Assembly: GCA_963966275.1 (NCBI GenBank)
Contig: CAWZYQ010000021.1
Location: 1 to 37,110, forward strand
DNA: 37,110 nt
Reading direction: 5' to 3'
Origin: UBA10427 sp003500135
GTDB lineage: Bacteria > Bacteroidota > Bacteroidia > Cytophagales > Cyclobacteriaceae
Below the pieces are notes generated by a model. It made no database searches, had not been told where the DNA came from, and saw only the letters and a list, made by a program, of their open reading frames with translations. The stretch's first letter is position 1. Each line of letters begins with the position of its first letter. Below, piece after piece: positions 9,844 to 18,437 of the stretch. The translations under genes and the position numbers were made by a program.

Positions 9844-10431
9844 TTTCATCTGCCATATTTCCATTGATCCTGTTTGAAACGAGTTGTAATAAATATGTTT
9901 TCCGTTGGGGCTATAATCAGTACCATCATCAAGTCCCGGTGATTGGGCCAGCCGCTGTTCTTTTCCTCCATTTATATCTATTGTGTATATATCCCATTGA
10001 TCATTTCGTCGTGCGGTATAAGCCAGTCTTTCCACGTCAGGTGACCAGCCTGGGTTTTCCACCTTCGATGGGTAAAATGTATATTTTCGAGGTCAACCGG
10101 GCTGTATCGTACCGTGCATCCATATCATAATGGCTAATGGCCAGCCACTTGCCATTGGGTGATATGCCGTGGTCGTTATTACATCGCTGTGCAAATCCGG
10201 TATTGATAAGCTTTTTCTGTTGTTGGGTTGTGTCAATGGTGTAGATTGATCCTTTGCTATTTACCAAAAACCGACCATCCGGCATCCAGTTCGGAGCTTC
10301 GATAAGGTCTTTATCCTGCCAAACAACATTTCTTTTTCCCGTTTCAGTGTCGATAACCTCAAAAAAACTGAGAGTAGTGTTTTGAGCCTGTACCATTACG
10401 GGAATTAAAAAAATAAGATTAATACCTTCAT
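9841..10431 (-). pseudogene. TolB-like/PD40 beta-propeller protein, truncated and frameshifted
   Basis: Remnant of an exported PD40 (WD40-like, TolB C-terminal type) beta-propeller protein. The start is the ATG at 10431 with a signal peptide MKVLILFF...LIPVMVQAQ, which needs one more T in the seven-base run at 10407-10413. Propeller blades are visible: APNWMPDGRFLVNSKGSIYT, NNDHGISPNGKWLAISHYD, KIYILPIEGGKPRLVT, GWSPDVERLAYTARRNDQWD, LDDGTDYSPNGKHIYYNSFQ and GSMEIWQMKTDG. Between the RLVT and GWSP segments the same bases (GGCTGGTCACC, about 10040-10050) encode the end of one blade in one frame and the start of the next in another, as expected after a deletion between two short identical sequences. 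The C-terminal half of the propeller is missing and the frame runs into the YHS remnant. The two parts together span 9560-10431. Confidence 0.72.
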
Positions 10432-10642
10432 AATCAGCCTGAAATATGAAAAGTGAAGATATAACATTATGGTCGATTTCCCATCCATCTATGAAATTTC
10501 GAAATATACCACAAACACCCCCTTTGCTTGTATAAAAAGCAAATATGGCAGTCAAAAACGTGGATGAATTGCGAAATCGACAACCGTGGGATTTTTAAGA
10601 AATTAATTTTTGTTAATTTAATAGGACCAAACAATTTGAATT

Positions 10643-11770
10643 ATGAAACCAATAAAAGATTTAGCAGGTCCGGGTATCGGCAATTACTATGACCTAGAAA
10701 AAGTACTTCCAAAAGATTATAAGTCCATTCTTAATATTCGCGAGACGCAGGAGGCCCTTTTTGCGGTAAAGGATTATATAGAAGAAGGTTTGGCAAAGGA
10801 ATTAAATCTAATTCGGGTAACCGTACCGCTGATTGTAGATAAAAAAAGCGGCGTAAATGACCTGCTCGATCGTGACGGAAGCAGAAAGCCCATCAATTTT
10901 CATATAGTGAACGACTACAATGAGCACAGCATTGATGCAGAAATAGTACAGGCAGCTACGAAATGGAAAAGGGTGGCATTAAAGCAGTTTCAAATGCAGC
11001 CCGGTGAAGGTATACTCACCGATATGCGTGCAGTGCGCAAAGATTATTTTCTCGATCACGATCATAGCGTCTATGTGGATCAATGGGATTGGGAACGTGT
11101 GATCACTGCCGAAGATCGCAACCTCCATTTTCTGACCATGATCGTCAATAAGATATGGAAGGCGCTCAAAGGTGCAGAAGAGCACTTGCATCGCATTTTT
11201 CCCAAGCTCGATGTATCGGGTTATCCAAAATTACCCGAAAAGTTACATTTTATTCATGCGGAAGATTTATACGATCAATATCCTGATCTCTATCGCAAAG
11301 AAAGGGAAACGGCAATTTTACAGGAATATCCGGCGGTTTTTATTTATGGTATAGGGTATCCTTTGCAAAATGGCTTTCCACATGAAATGCGTGCCTCCGA
11401 CTACGACGACTGGATCACCGAAACCAAGTCTGCAGATGGCCGGCCAATGCACGGATTAAATGGCGATATTTTGGTCTGGAACCCTGTAACCCAGCGACGA
11501 CATGAATTGACATCGATGGGTATCCGGGTGAATGCGAAATCCCTGAAAGCACAGCTTAAAATGAGCGACCAACAATCATTTATGGATTTGCCTTACCACA
11601 AAGGAATTCTTAACGGTCATCTACCGTTATCAATAGGAGGAGGCATAGGTCAGTCCCGCGTTTATATGCTGCTTTTGCAAAAAGCACACCTGGGTGAAGT
11701 AAGTGTAAGTGTATGGCCCGACATTTTAAAGCAGATGTGTGCCGAAAGAAATATTAAAGTATTGGAATAA
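10643..11770 (+). CDS. asnA: Aspartate-ammonia ligase (asparagine synthetase A)
   Basis: Ammonia-dependent asparagine synthetase, which makes Asn from Asp, ammonia and ATP in the cytoplasm; it has the class II aminoacyl-tRNA synthetase fold. Family motifs: TKWKRVALKQF, GEGILTDMRAVR, HSVYVDQWDWERVI, FIYGIGYPLQNG, MRASDYDDW, GLNGDILVWNPV, ELTSMGIRV and the C-terminal IGGGIGQSRVYMLLLQ. At 375 residues it is about 45 longer than the E. coli enzyme, mostly from an N-terminal extension of ~25 residues before LPKDYKSILNIRETQ and small insertions. The ATG at 10643 is the first in frame. It stands alone, with a strong terminator at 11796, and is divergent from the TolB-like pseudogene. Confidence 0.95.
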   Translation: MKPIKDLAGPGIGNYYDLEKVLPKDYKSILNIRETQEALFAVKDYIEEGLAKELNLIRVTVPLIVDKKSGVNDLLDRDGSRKPINFHIVNDYNEHSIDAEIVQAATKWKRVALKQFQMQPGEGILTDMRAVRKDYFLDHDHSVYVDQWDWERVITAEDRNLHFLTMIVNKIWKALKGAEEHLHRIFPKLDVSGYPKLPEKLHFIHAEDLYDQYPDLYRKERETAILQEYPAVFIYGIGYPLQNGFPHEMRASDYDDWITETKSADGRPMHGLNGDILVWNPVTQRRHELTSMGIRVNAKSLKAQLKMSDQQSFMDLPYHKGILNGHLPLSIGGGIGQSRVYMLLLQKAHLGEVSVSVWPDILKQMCAERNIKVLE

Positions 11771-11795
11771 TTGTTGGTGACCTCTTAAGATGTTG

Positions 11796-11828
11796 AAGGT
11801 CGCTTCCGACAGGAGGCGGCCTTATTTT
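11796..11828 (+). terminator. Strong intrinsic terminator after asnA
   Basis: A 12-bp stem (11796-11807 with 11812-11823; arms AAGGTCGCTTCC and GGAGGCGGCCTT, two G-U pairs) with a GACA loop is followed by ATTTTTG. It begins 25 bases past the asnA stop and faces the end of the DUF2834 gene on the other strand. Confidence 0.85.
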
Positions 11829-11840
11829 TGCCTGATTTCC

Positions 11841-12164
11841 TTATGGCTTTTCAAGGTATTTTTCCCTTACAAATAAAAACAGTGGAAAAGCGAAACTAAG
11901 CCCCACCATAAAATTCAATACAAAATATACCGGTAAATATTTCATACCCAACCTTTTGCCTTCAAGAAATAAAAGCACCCAAAAGGTAATTGAGGATACC
12001 ATGAGGTCCCAGGCAACTCCTTTTGAAACGGGGCCCTCAAACATTCGCTGTACAAAACCGCGTATGTCCATGCCATTTTCCATAAAGAACGGCCCAAACC
12101 CCGAGAAAGGTAAAATTATGCCGGCGATGGTCAGTATAAGTAGAATGATTCGTGAAAAGCGCAT
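11841..12164 (-). CDS. DUF2834 family membrane protein
   Basis: Integral membrane protein of 107 residues, of unknown function. Three hydrophobic helices are visible: residues 5-22, 50-66 and 77-98. The family pattern is clear: PFSGFGPFFMENGMD, then FVQRMFEGPVSKGVAWDLMV, and a C-terminal VGLSFAFPLFLFVRE. The ATG at 12164 precedes a good signal-anchor helix. It is divergent from the alkylglycerol-monooxygenase-like gene with 63 bases between them, so both may share a control region; whether they work together is unknown. Confidence 0.75.
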   Translation of the reverse strand: MRFSRIILLILTIAGIILPFSGFGPFFMENGMDIRGFVQRMFEGPVSKGVAWDLMVSSITFWVLLFLEGKRLGMKYLPVYFVLNFMVGLSFAFPLFLFVREKYLEKP

Positions 12165-12227
12165 GATGAAAAGTTGTTTTTTTGATTTAAAATAAGAATT
12201 TTTGGTAGCATCCGGAAATGAAAAGTT

Positions 12228-13484
12228 ATGTTGGACCCGACAATCATAGCGATACCTCTCTATTTTTCACTGATCGGCCTCGAATTGTTATATGTGCATT
12301 TCACCAAAAACAAGTTGTACCGCTTCAAAGATGCCATCACGAATATCAATGCAGGCGCAACACAGCAAATTGTAGCAGTGCTCATGAGCCTGGTGGGCAT
12401 AAGCCTCTATGCTGTGGTGTATGAATGGTTTAGTTTGAAGCTTATCGACACATCACAATGGTACTGGCACACCTTTTTACTTCTATTCGTACTTTGGGAT
12501 TTGTGTTATTATTGGGCGCACAGGTTATCTCATGAAATCAATCTTTTTTGGAGTGCGCATGTCGTGCACCACCAAAGTGAATATTATAACCTGAGCGTAG
12601 CGCTACGGCAGAGTTGGTTTCAGGGGGTTTGGACCGCACCGGTGTATTTGCCATTGGCCATAATCGGGTTTGACCCTCAACAAGTGGTTTTTGTGGCAGG
12701 AATTAACCTGATCTACCAGTTCTGGATACATACCGAAACGATCAACAAAATGGGTTGGCTGGAATGGATTATGAACACGCCTTCTCACCACCGTGTACAT
12801 CACGGCCGCAATCCTAAATACATCGATAAAAACCATGCAGGTGTGTTCATAATCTGGGATCGCTTATTTGGCACTTTTCAAAAGGAGGAGGAAAGGCCTG
12901 TTTATGGCATCACAACGCCAATCAAAAGTTGGAACCCTATTTATGCCAATTTTGCACATTTTAAAGTAATTGGACAGCAATTTCGCGAAGCCAGCTCGTT
13001 GAAAGCCAAGCTTCAGGTATTATTTAAAAAACCGGGGTGGAGCGCTAAGTCACGAGCCTACCTGGCCGTGCCTGAAGTAGATAGGAGCTCGTATGTGCCG
13101 TATGACAATCCGATACCCAGGGGCTTATCGGTATATGTAACCGTACAATATGTTCTATTACTCGGTACTATCGCTTTATTTCTATTCCAACAGGCGTCGT
13201 TGCCGGGCAATGTAAAATGGTTTTTTGCAGCTATCGTTATGTTAAGCGTATGGACGATGAGTGGCTTGTTGGAAATGAAAAGACCGCTTTACTGGCTTGA
13301 ATATGTGCGCCTGCCACTCACTTTTGGTATTTACATATATTTCCTCGATGGAACATTTTCACAGTTGATGTATGGATTGCCATTTATGTTTTTAACTGTC
13401 GGGTCATGGTATTGGCTATTTAGATTTTTTAGGGCATATCAGGGTTTATCCGGAAATAAATTGGTCAAGCCCGTAAAACACTAA
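12228..13484 (+). CDS. Sterol desaturase/fatty acid hydroxylase family protein, alkylglycerol monooxygenase-like
   Basis: Membrane di-iron hydroxylase of 418 residues. The eight-histidine pattern is complete: HRLSHE, HVVHH, HTE and SHHRVHH. The context around the motifs (SEYYNLSVALRQSW, YQFWIHTETINKMGWLEW, NTPSHHRVHHGRNPKYIDKN, AGVFIIWDRLFGTF) closely follows animal alkylglycerol monooxygenase (TMEM195), which cleaves ether lipids using tetrahydropterin. Helices lie at about 5-25, 40-63, 75-95 and 140-160, with three more in the C-terminal 120 residues. Whether the bacterial enzyme acts on ether lipids is inference from this similarity; related bacterial proteins are usually just called sterol desaturase family. 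The start at 12228 is the first ATG before the first helix. Confidence 0.88.
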   Translation: MLDPTIIAIPLYFSLIGLELLYVHFTKNKLYRFKDAITNINAGATQQIVAVLMSLVGISLYAVVYEWFSLKLIDTSQWYWHTFLLLFVLWDLCYYWAHRLSHEINLFWSAHVVHHQSEYYNLSVALRQSWFQGVWTAPVYLPLAIIGFDPQQVVFVAGINLIYQFWIHTETINKMGWLEWIMNTPSHHRVHHGRNPKYIDKNHAGVFIIWDRLFGTFQKEEERPVYGITTPIKSWNPIYANFAHFKVIGQQFREASSLKAKLQVLFKKPGWSAKSRAYLAVPEVDRSSYVPYDNPIPRGLSVYVTVQYVLLLGTIALFLFQQASLPGNVKWFFAAIVMLSVWTMSGLLEMKRPLYWLEYVRLPLTFGIYIYFLDGTFSQLMYGLPFMFLTVGSWYWLFRFFRAYQGLSGNKLVKPVKH

Positions 13485-13605
13485 AACTCATTTCGGCCAA
13501 CTTTTAACAATTTGGCATTCATATCTGCCCGTGAAGACGTATCTTGAGCAAAAATGAATTAATCAGGTAATACAGATAATCAAATAGTTAGTAAACCTAA
13601 AAACT

Positions 13606-14064
13606 ATGTCAGGAAAAACCACAACGATTCCGGTTAAAAAAGGGATCGCACTCGTAGCCCACGACCACAAAAAAGGACATTTGATGGAATGGGCAGCATA
13701 CAATAAAGAAAAGCTAAAAAAGCATGAATTGTATGCCACTGGCACAACAGGTAAAATGCTCGAGGAAAAAGTAGGACTGAATATAAACCGGTTTTTGAGT
13801 GGCCCACTTGGTGGAGATCAGCAAATCGGTGCAAAAATTGTGGACGGCACAATTAATTTTCTCGTTTTCTTTTGGGATCCGCTGGAGCCTCAACCCCATG
13901 ATCCGGATGTGAAAGCGTTGTTAAGAATTGCAGCCGTTTGGAATATTCCTATTGCCTGTAACCGTGCATCGGCAGATTTTTTATTTACCTCTGTGCTAAT
14001 GGACAGCGACTATGAGAAGCATACGGATGACTTCCGGACCTATATGGACCGCGAAATCAAGTAG
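13606..14064 (+). CDS. mgsA: Methylglyoxal synthase
   Basis: Converts dihydroxyacetone phosphate to methylglyoxal and phosphate, a bypass of lower glycolysis when phosphate is short. The 152-residue length equals the E. coli enzyme, and the catalytic and binding residues fall at the same numbers: H19 and D20 (LVAHDH), D71 (LGGDQQIGA), D91 (FFWDPL), H98 and D101 (PHDPDVKALLR). The ATGTTG segment at 45-50 binds phosphate. The ATG at 13606 is clear. It lies 79 bases before a membrane GAF-PAS gene on the same strand; a functional link is not evident. Confidence 0.96.
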   Translation: MSGKTTTIPVKKGIALVAHDHKKGHLMEWAAYNKEKLKKHELYATGTTGKMLEEKVGLNINRFLSGPLGGDQQIGAKIVDGTINFLVFFWDPLEPQPHDPDVKALLRIAAVWNIPIACNRASADFLFTSVLMDSDYEKHTDDFRTYMDREIK

Positions 14065-14143
14065 TAGTAATATTTCTCAAGCCTAAAGCAGGATAATTAT
14101 TTTGAAATAGCTATTATTAGGGATATATCAGCAAATAGCAGCT

Positions 14144-15889
14144 ATGCATCAGTCTAGTATTCAGGAGGAAATCCAAAAGGCCCTCGATTTTGATAAGTTA
14201 AAAAAGCAACTGGAAGGGTTGTATTTTTCTGTTCCCAATTTGGTGTGGGTTCTGTCCATAATTTTGATTGTATTGGGAATGATTGCTGGTTCGATCAGTG
14301 TGCCTCTCACCACTTCAGCAATTGCCATGGTGGTATTTGCTGTATTACAATTTACCAAACTCAAAAATTCACCAGCTTATCCTGTTATCAACTCTTTCCT
14401 GATCATCGTTCTGACTGTTTTGATTATGACATATGCAGGGCCGGTTACAGAAAAGTTGTTTTTGGCCTACCTCGTATTGAGTGCACTGGCATTTTTCGGT
14501 AGCTACTCCATTGTGGTAGTTGCGGGCATTGCATTCGTGATTTATCCAGAATATGAACATCTGTTATTACCTGATCATTTAGGCGCCAGTATCTTCAAAT
14601 CAGCAGCGTATGACGTTGTAAACTTCGCATGGTATTTCTCTACCTTAGCAATCCATACCGTTTTGCTATTGATGTTGGTTTCTTTAAGAAAAACCAATAT
14701 CGAAGGTATAGCCAACAGTGTTTTGACCGTTAGCCATTTGCAAAACCAATATCAGTCCAACCTTGAGTATGCCAGGGAAATAGCAAATGGTAATTTCGAC
14801 TACAAACCAAACACAGAAATGTCGAATGACCTGATGACGACCCTTAGCGATATGAGTCAGAACATACGTCAAAATACTATTGAAGAAAGAAAACGGAACT
14901 GGGTAGTGCAGGGCGTGGCCGACATAAGTGATATGTTGCGCAGGCATCAGGACAACCCTCAGGAATTGCCCTATCACATCATCAAACATCTCATCGAATA
15001 CCTGAATGCCAACCAGGGTGGGTTTTTTGTACTTAATGATACAAACCCTTCGGACAAGTTTTTTGAATTACGAGGTGCATATGCTTATGAACGCAGGAAA
15101 TTTCTGGAAAAGAAAGTCGGCCTTCGTGAAGGGTTGGTGGGTCAGGCTTATTATGAAAAGCAACTCATATATCTCAAGGAAATCCCACAAAACTATATCA
15201 ATATTAGCAGCGGTTTGGGTGAAGCGACTCCGTCTGAACTGGTAATATCACCGCTGAAAGTAGAGGAAGAGGTCGTCGGTGTTGTTGAGATAGCGTCTTT
15301 TAATCCTTTTAAGGAATTTCACCTTGAATTTATTCGTACAGTATCAGAAACCATAGGCTCTACTTTGGTTGCGGCTAAGAGAAATGAAACCAACAATAAG
15401 CTGCTGGAAGAATCGCAGCAGCTGGCGGAAGAAATGCATGCACAGGAAGAAGAAATGCGCCAGAATATGGAAGAACTGCAAGCCACCCAGGAAGATCTGC
15501 ACCGAAAAAATAAAGAAAGGGAACAATTCGAACTTCAGATTAGAAAATTCCAGGCCTTCCTGCAAAATGTAATTGAAAATATCGGTACGGCCGTTTATGT
15601 AATTGACCAGAATCAACAATATTTCCTGATCAACGACCAGTTCAGTGAGTTGCTTGGTATCGAAAAAGAGGCGCTACTCTACGGTAGTGACAAGGACTTC
15701 TTCGATGAAAAATCCCCGCTACATATCAGTCATGATATCGAAGCGCTGCAAAAGGGAAAACCGATCGAAAATACGGGTGCGATACAGTCAACAACCGGCG
15801 CCAAATACAAAGTGAAAGTAACGCGTAAATTGTTTAAGGATGAAGACCAGAATACTTATGTAGTAGGATCAGTTTTGGTAAAAAGCTGA
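14144..15889 (+). CDS. Membrane GAF-PAS signalling protein without an output domain
   Basis: Sensor-type protein of 581 residues. About six transmembrane helices (residues 33-52, 54-71, 82-98, 104-121, 122-138, 163-182) are followed by a HAMP-like linker (REIANGNFDY and LMTTLSDMSQNIR, 210-245), a GAF domain (260-410), a long coiled coil (412-470, with EEMHAQEEEMRQNMEELQ), and a PAS domain (471-580, VYVIDQNQQYFLIND). The protein ends at the PAS domain; no histidine kinase, cyclase, GGDEF or DNA-binding region is present. Cytophagales often have this GAF-coil-PAS arrangement attached to a kinase, so this one may pass its signal through a partner protein. The stop is one base from the convergent hemerythrin gene. 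Confidence 0.8.
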   Translation: MHQSSIQEEIQKALDFDKLKKQLEGLYFSVPNLVWVLSIILIVLGMIAGSISVPLTTSAIAMVVFAVLQFTKLKNSPAYPVINSFLIIVLTVLIMTYAGPVTEKLFLAYLVLSALAFFGSYSIVVVAGIAFVIYPEYEHLLLPDHLGASIFKSAAYDVVNFAWYFSTLAIHTVLLLMLVSLRKTNIEGIANSVLTVSHLQNQYQSNLEYAREIANGNFDYKPNTEMSNDLMTTLSDMSQNIRQNTIEERKRNWVVQGVADISDMLRRHQDNPQELPYHIIKHLIEYLNANQGGFFVLNDTNPSDKFFELRGAYAYERRKFLEKKVGLREGLVGQAYYEKQLIYLKEIPQNYINISSGLGEATPSELVISPLKVEEEVVGVVEIASFNPFKEFHLEFIRTVSETIGSTLVAAKRNETNNKLLEESQQLAEEMHAQEEEMRQNMEELQATQEDLHRKNKEREQFELQIRKFQAFLQNVIENIGTAVYVIDQNQQYFLINDQFSELLGIEKEALLYGSDKDFFDEKSPLHISHDIEALQKGKPIENTGAIQSTTGAKYKVKVTRKLFKDEDQNTYVVGSVLVKS

Positions 15890-15890
15890 C

Positions 15891-16382
15891 TTATTTCCTG
15901 GCCCAAAACACATCCGGCCAGTCCTCTGCTGCTTCTTTCCCTTCAATTAAATGGCCGACTTCCTGCAGGGTCTTTTCGTCAAATAATCCCTGTAGATATG
16001 GAAAGAGCTTTCTTTCTTCAAATCGAATATGCGCTTCCAGCTTTTTTTCAAATTGATGAACTAACTTTTCATCTTGCAGGTTTTGCCGGATTTCATCAAT
16101 CAGTGATCTGATTTCTTCGTGCTGGTAATAGGTGTCTTGCTTATAGGCATCATCATCGTCGAGTTTGGTAAGGAGTACCTCTTCTTCTTCTTTAAAATGG
16201 GCCGTGAGATGCACATCGAAAAAGTAAACTAAATATTTCGAAATGCGATCAACCTCAATGTTTTTATCAAAGCCCTGTCTGATTTTCCAACAAAGCAACA
16301 AGCCCTGGTGATGGTCTTTGGATAAAGGTATCAGTGCCGGATGACGCTTTTGCGGTGGATGGTGTGAAGACATAAATTCCAT
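15891..16382 (-). CDS. Hemerythrin HHE-domain protein
   Basis: Cytoplasmic helical-bundle protein likely to bind a non-heme di-iron centre and so oxygen or nitric oxide. Metal-ligand motifs: HPALIPLSKDHHQGLLLCW, HLTAHFKEEEEVL, YYQHEEIRSLIDEI and HIRFEERKLFPYL. About 163 residues, normal for the family. The reading frame stays open upstream to 16565, but that part overlaps the divergent lipoprotein gene and reads as non-coding. ATG codons at 16382 (MEFMSSHHPP) and 16373 (MSSHHPP) are the likely starts. It may be ferritin- or RIC-like in role, but no specific function can be assigned. Confidence 0.82.
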   Translation of the reverse strand: MEFMSSHHPPQKRHPALIPLSKDHHQGLLLCWKIRQGFDKNIEVDRISKYLVYFFDVHLTAHFKEEEEVLLTKLDDDDAYKQDTYYQHEEIRSLIDEIRQNLQDEKLVHQFEKKLEAHIRFEERKLFPYLQGLFDEKTLQEVGHLIEGKEAAEDWPDVFWARK

Positions 16383-16485
16383 TGTTTGATCACCGTAAAG
16401 GTAGTTATTAACATTTTTTAACAAACTTTTGGCAACCAATTTTCCTTTTTTCGGGTCTTTAAGATCAAATACAACCTGAACAACT

Positions 16486-16782
16486 ATGAAATACATCATA
16501 ACAATTTTATGTGCTTCTTTATTTTTTTCTTGCCAGCCAGAAGATGAATTAATCAACTCAATCAATGTGGAGGAAACAAAAGAAAACCTGTATGGCGTAA
16601 CGTCCGGCAGTACGGAAAGCGAACTTCTGGAAAGTATGGGCGTGCCTGATAAAGTACAAAAGTGGAAAGGTAATAATTGTTATGCTTATCAATACGGTGA
16701 TTCCCTGAGATTTATAGTCCAGGAGCCCAATGGGGTATCCGGGGCAATAAAAGAAATTATTTTTGATCCGTCATATAAATAA
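16486..16782 (+). CDS. Small lipoprotein, SmpA/BamE-like fold possible
   Basis: Exported lipoprotein of 98 residues. The signal peptide MKYIITILCASLFFSC ends in a lipobox (LFFSC, Cys 16). The mature part has a segment YGVTSGSTESELLESMGVPD, then YAYQYGDSLRFIV, which resembles the helix-then-strand pattern of SmpA/OmlA (BamE-type) domains, where a helix starting G-x-T/S-x-x-E is followed by strands. This is a weak similarity; the function is unknown. It is divergent from the hemerythrin gene and 91 bases before the glycosidase. Confidence 0.7.
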   Translation: MKYIITILCASLFFSCQPEDELINSINVEETKENLYGVTSGSTESELLESMGVPDKVQKWKGNNCYAYQYGDSLRFIVQEPNGVSGAIKEIIFDPSYK

Positions 16783-16873
16783 TGAAATCGTAATTTATTT
16801 AACGATTAGTTCCGGCCAGTGCAGGATGGTTTGGGATTTCTTTTGGGTATTTTTACCCAAAAAATCAAGCGCT

Positions 16874-18301
16874 ATGCTCATTCGGTCAATAATAGTATTT
16901 CTACTGGCCTCCACCTTTGTAAATGCCCAAAACCTGACAGTATCTGAAAATGACAGATACCTCGTAAGTGAAGATGGGAAACCATTTGTCTGGCTGGGCG
17001 ATACCGCCTGGGAATTGTTTCACAAGCTGGATCGCGAGGAAGCCAGGCATTACCTTGAAACCAGAAAAGAACAGGGTTTTACGGTTATCCAGGCAGTCAT
17101 ACTTGCCGAAAACGATGGATTGAGAACGCCCAACAGCTACGGCGATGTTCCATTCCATGATCTGGATCCTACCAAGCCCAACGAAGCATATTTTAAACAT
17201 GTGGATTATATCGTTTCACTGGCTAACGAATTGGGTTTAATCATGGGTTTGCTACCAACCTGGGGAGACAAGCTATACTCTGACCATCCGGCAGCGGGCC
17301 CCATCGTTTTCAACCCGAAAAACGCGGAAAAGTACGGTAGATTTTTAGGTAGGCGTTATCGTGAAAATAGGATCGTATGGATACTGGGAGGCGACCGGAC
17401 CATAGCCAATAATGAAGCGCTGGACACCTGGCGATCGATGGCCAAAGGCATAAAAAAAGGTGATGGTGGTGAACACCTTATGACCTTTCACCCCAGGGGA
17501 GGGCATTCATCTTCTTACTGGCTGCACAACGAAGAATGGCTGGATTTTAATATGTTTCAAAGCGGGCATGAGAAACACTTCACACCGGTTTATAATTTTG
17601 TAAAAACCGACTATTTGAAAAGCCCTGTTAAACCGGTAGTTGACGGAGAGCCCGCCTACGAATCAATTCCTGTGGCTTTTTGGGAATACTGCGATTTTTC
17701 AACCCCAAAGCGAGTGCCGGATGAGGCGCTCGATGAGGAAGGAATAATTAAAGATCGTTCATTTTTTGAAAAGGGGTTTTTTACTGATTACGACATGCGA
17801 ACACATGCCTATTGGAACTTTTTATCAGGTGCTTGCGGCTATACTTATGGCAATAATGCCGCGTGGCAAATGTTTAAAAAAGGAGGCAATATTGCGATCC
17901 CCTGTTTAGATGACTGGCGCGGTTCCCTGCAGCATACCGGGGCGAATCACATCAGGTATGTAAGCCAGCTGTTCAATCATTATCTCATTTCAGGGATTGT
18001 ACCCGACCAATCGATAGTTTATGGCGTGAACTGGGAAGGCGAAAACCACATCAGGTCGGCAAAATCCGATGACAGTAGTTGGATGTTGATTTACCTTGCC
18101 AAAGGTCAAAAGGTGGATGTGGTAATGAAAAAACTATCGGAGAAGAAGGCCTGGGCTTATTGGTATAATCCAAGAAATGGAACCTACACTTCCGCAGGTC
18201 ATTTTATTAATGCCCAAATTGAACAATTCACTCCACCTTCATCTGGTACCGGTAATGACTGGTTGCTGATAATTGATACGATGGAAAAAAGATTCGAATA
18301 G
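16874..18301 (+). CDS. DUF4038 family glycoside hydrolase, GH140 (apiosidase)-like
   Basis: Exported glycosidase of about 475 residues. The start is the ATG at 16874, which gives a clean signal peptide (MLIRSIIVFLLASTFVNAQ); the frame is open upstream to 16763 but adds an implausible N-terminus. A (beta/alpha)8 barrel of the DUF4038 type follows, opening with VSENDRYLVSEDGKPFVWLG and DTAWELFHKL. The expected catalytic acids lie in WILGGDRT and PVVDGEPAYE, as in GH140 endo-apiosidase from Bacteroides. The last ~90 residues (after LYLAKGQKVDV-like strands, KAWAYWYNPRNGTYT) match the Collagen_bind_2 domain that usually ends this family. No SusC/SusD pair or other glycosidase is next to it, so the substrate is open. 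Confidence 0.82.
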   Translation: MLIRSIIVFLLASTFVNAQNLTVSENDRYLVSEDGKPFVWLGDTAWELFHKLDREEARHYLETRKEQGFTVIQAVILAENDGLRTPNSYGDVPFHDLDPTKPNEAYFKHVDYIVSLANELGLIMGLLPTWGDKLYSDHPAAGPIVFNPKNAEKYGRFLGRRYRENRIVWILGGDRTIANNEALDTWRSMAKGIKKGDGGEHLMTFHPRGGHSSSYWLHNEEWLDFNMFQSGHEKHFTPVYNFVKTDYLKSPVKPVVDGEPAYESIPVAFWEYCDFSTPKRVPDEALDEEGIIKDRSFFEKGFFTDYDMRTHAYWNFLSGACGYTYGNNAAWQMFKKGGNIAIPCLDDWRGSLQHTGANHIRYVSQLFNHYLISGIVPDQSIVYGVNWEGENHIRSAKSDDSSWMLIYLAKGQKVDVVMKKLSEKKAWAYWYNPRNGTYTSAGHFINAQIEQFTPPSSGTGNDWLLIIDTMEKRFE

Positions 18302-18325
18302 AACATAAAATGAAAAAAAGCAAAG

Positions 18326-18355
18326 AAAAAGGTGACCCACTTGAGTCACCTTTTT
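18326..18355. terminator. Bidirectional intrinsic terminator between the glycosidase and tRNA-Pro
   Basis: An 11-bp stem AAAAAGGTGAC (18326-18336) with GTCACCTTTTT (18345-18355) and an eight-base loop. The A and T runs make it work on both strands, for the glycosidase (+) and the tRNA (-). It ends nine bases from the tRNA 3' end. Confidence 0.88.
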
Positions 18356-18363
18356 ATGTTTAG

Positions 18364-18437
18364 TCGGGATGACTGGATTCGAACCAGCGACCCCTCGCAC
18401 CCCATGCGAATGCTCTACCGGGCTGAGCCACATCCCG
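18364..18437 (-). tRNA. tRNA-Pro (anticodon GGG)
   Basis: Full cloverleaf of 74 bases on the minus strand. Acceptor stem CGGGATG with CATCCCG (C1-G72 as in bacterial tRNA-Pro), D arm GCTC/GAGC, anticodon stem TTCGC/GCGAG with loop ATGGGGT, T arm GCTGG-TTCGAAT-CCAGT, and discriminator A. The anticodon GGG reads Pro codons CCC and CCU. CCA is not encoded. Confidence 0.95.

Noticed and set aside
9715..10555. Two separate small genes on the minus strand
   Set aside because: Their frames join into one TolB-like propeller plus a YHS remnant, with breaks at short shared sequences; they are fragments of broken genes.
16383..16565. N-terminal extension of the hemerythrin protein
   Set aside because: It overlaps the start of the divergent lipoprotein gene and has no hemerythrin features; ATG codons at 16382 or 16373 fit better.
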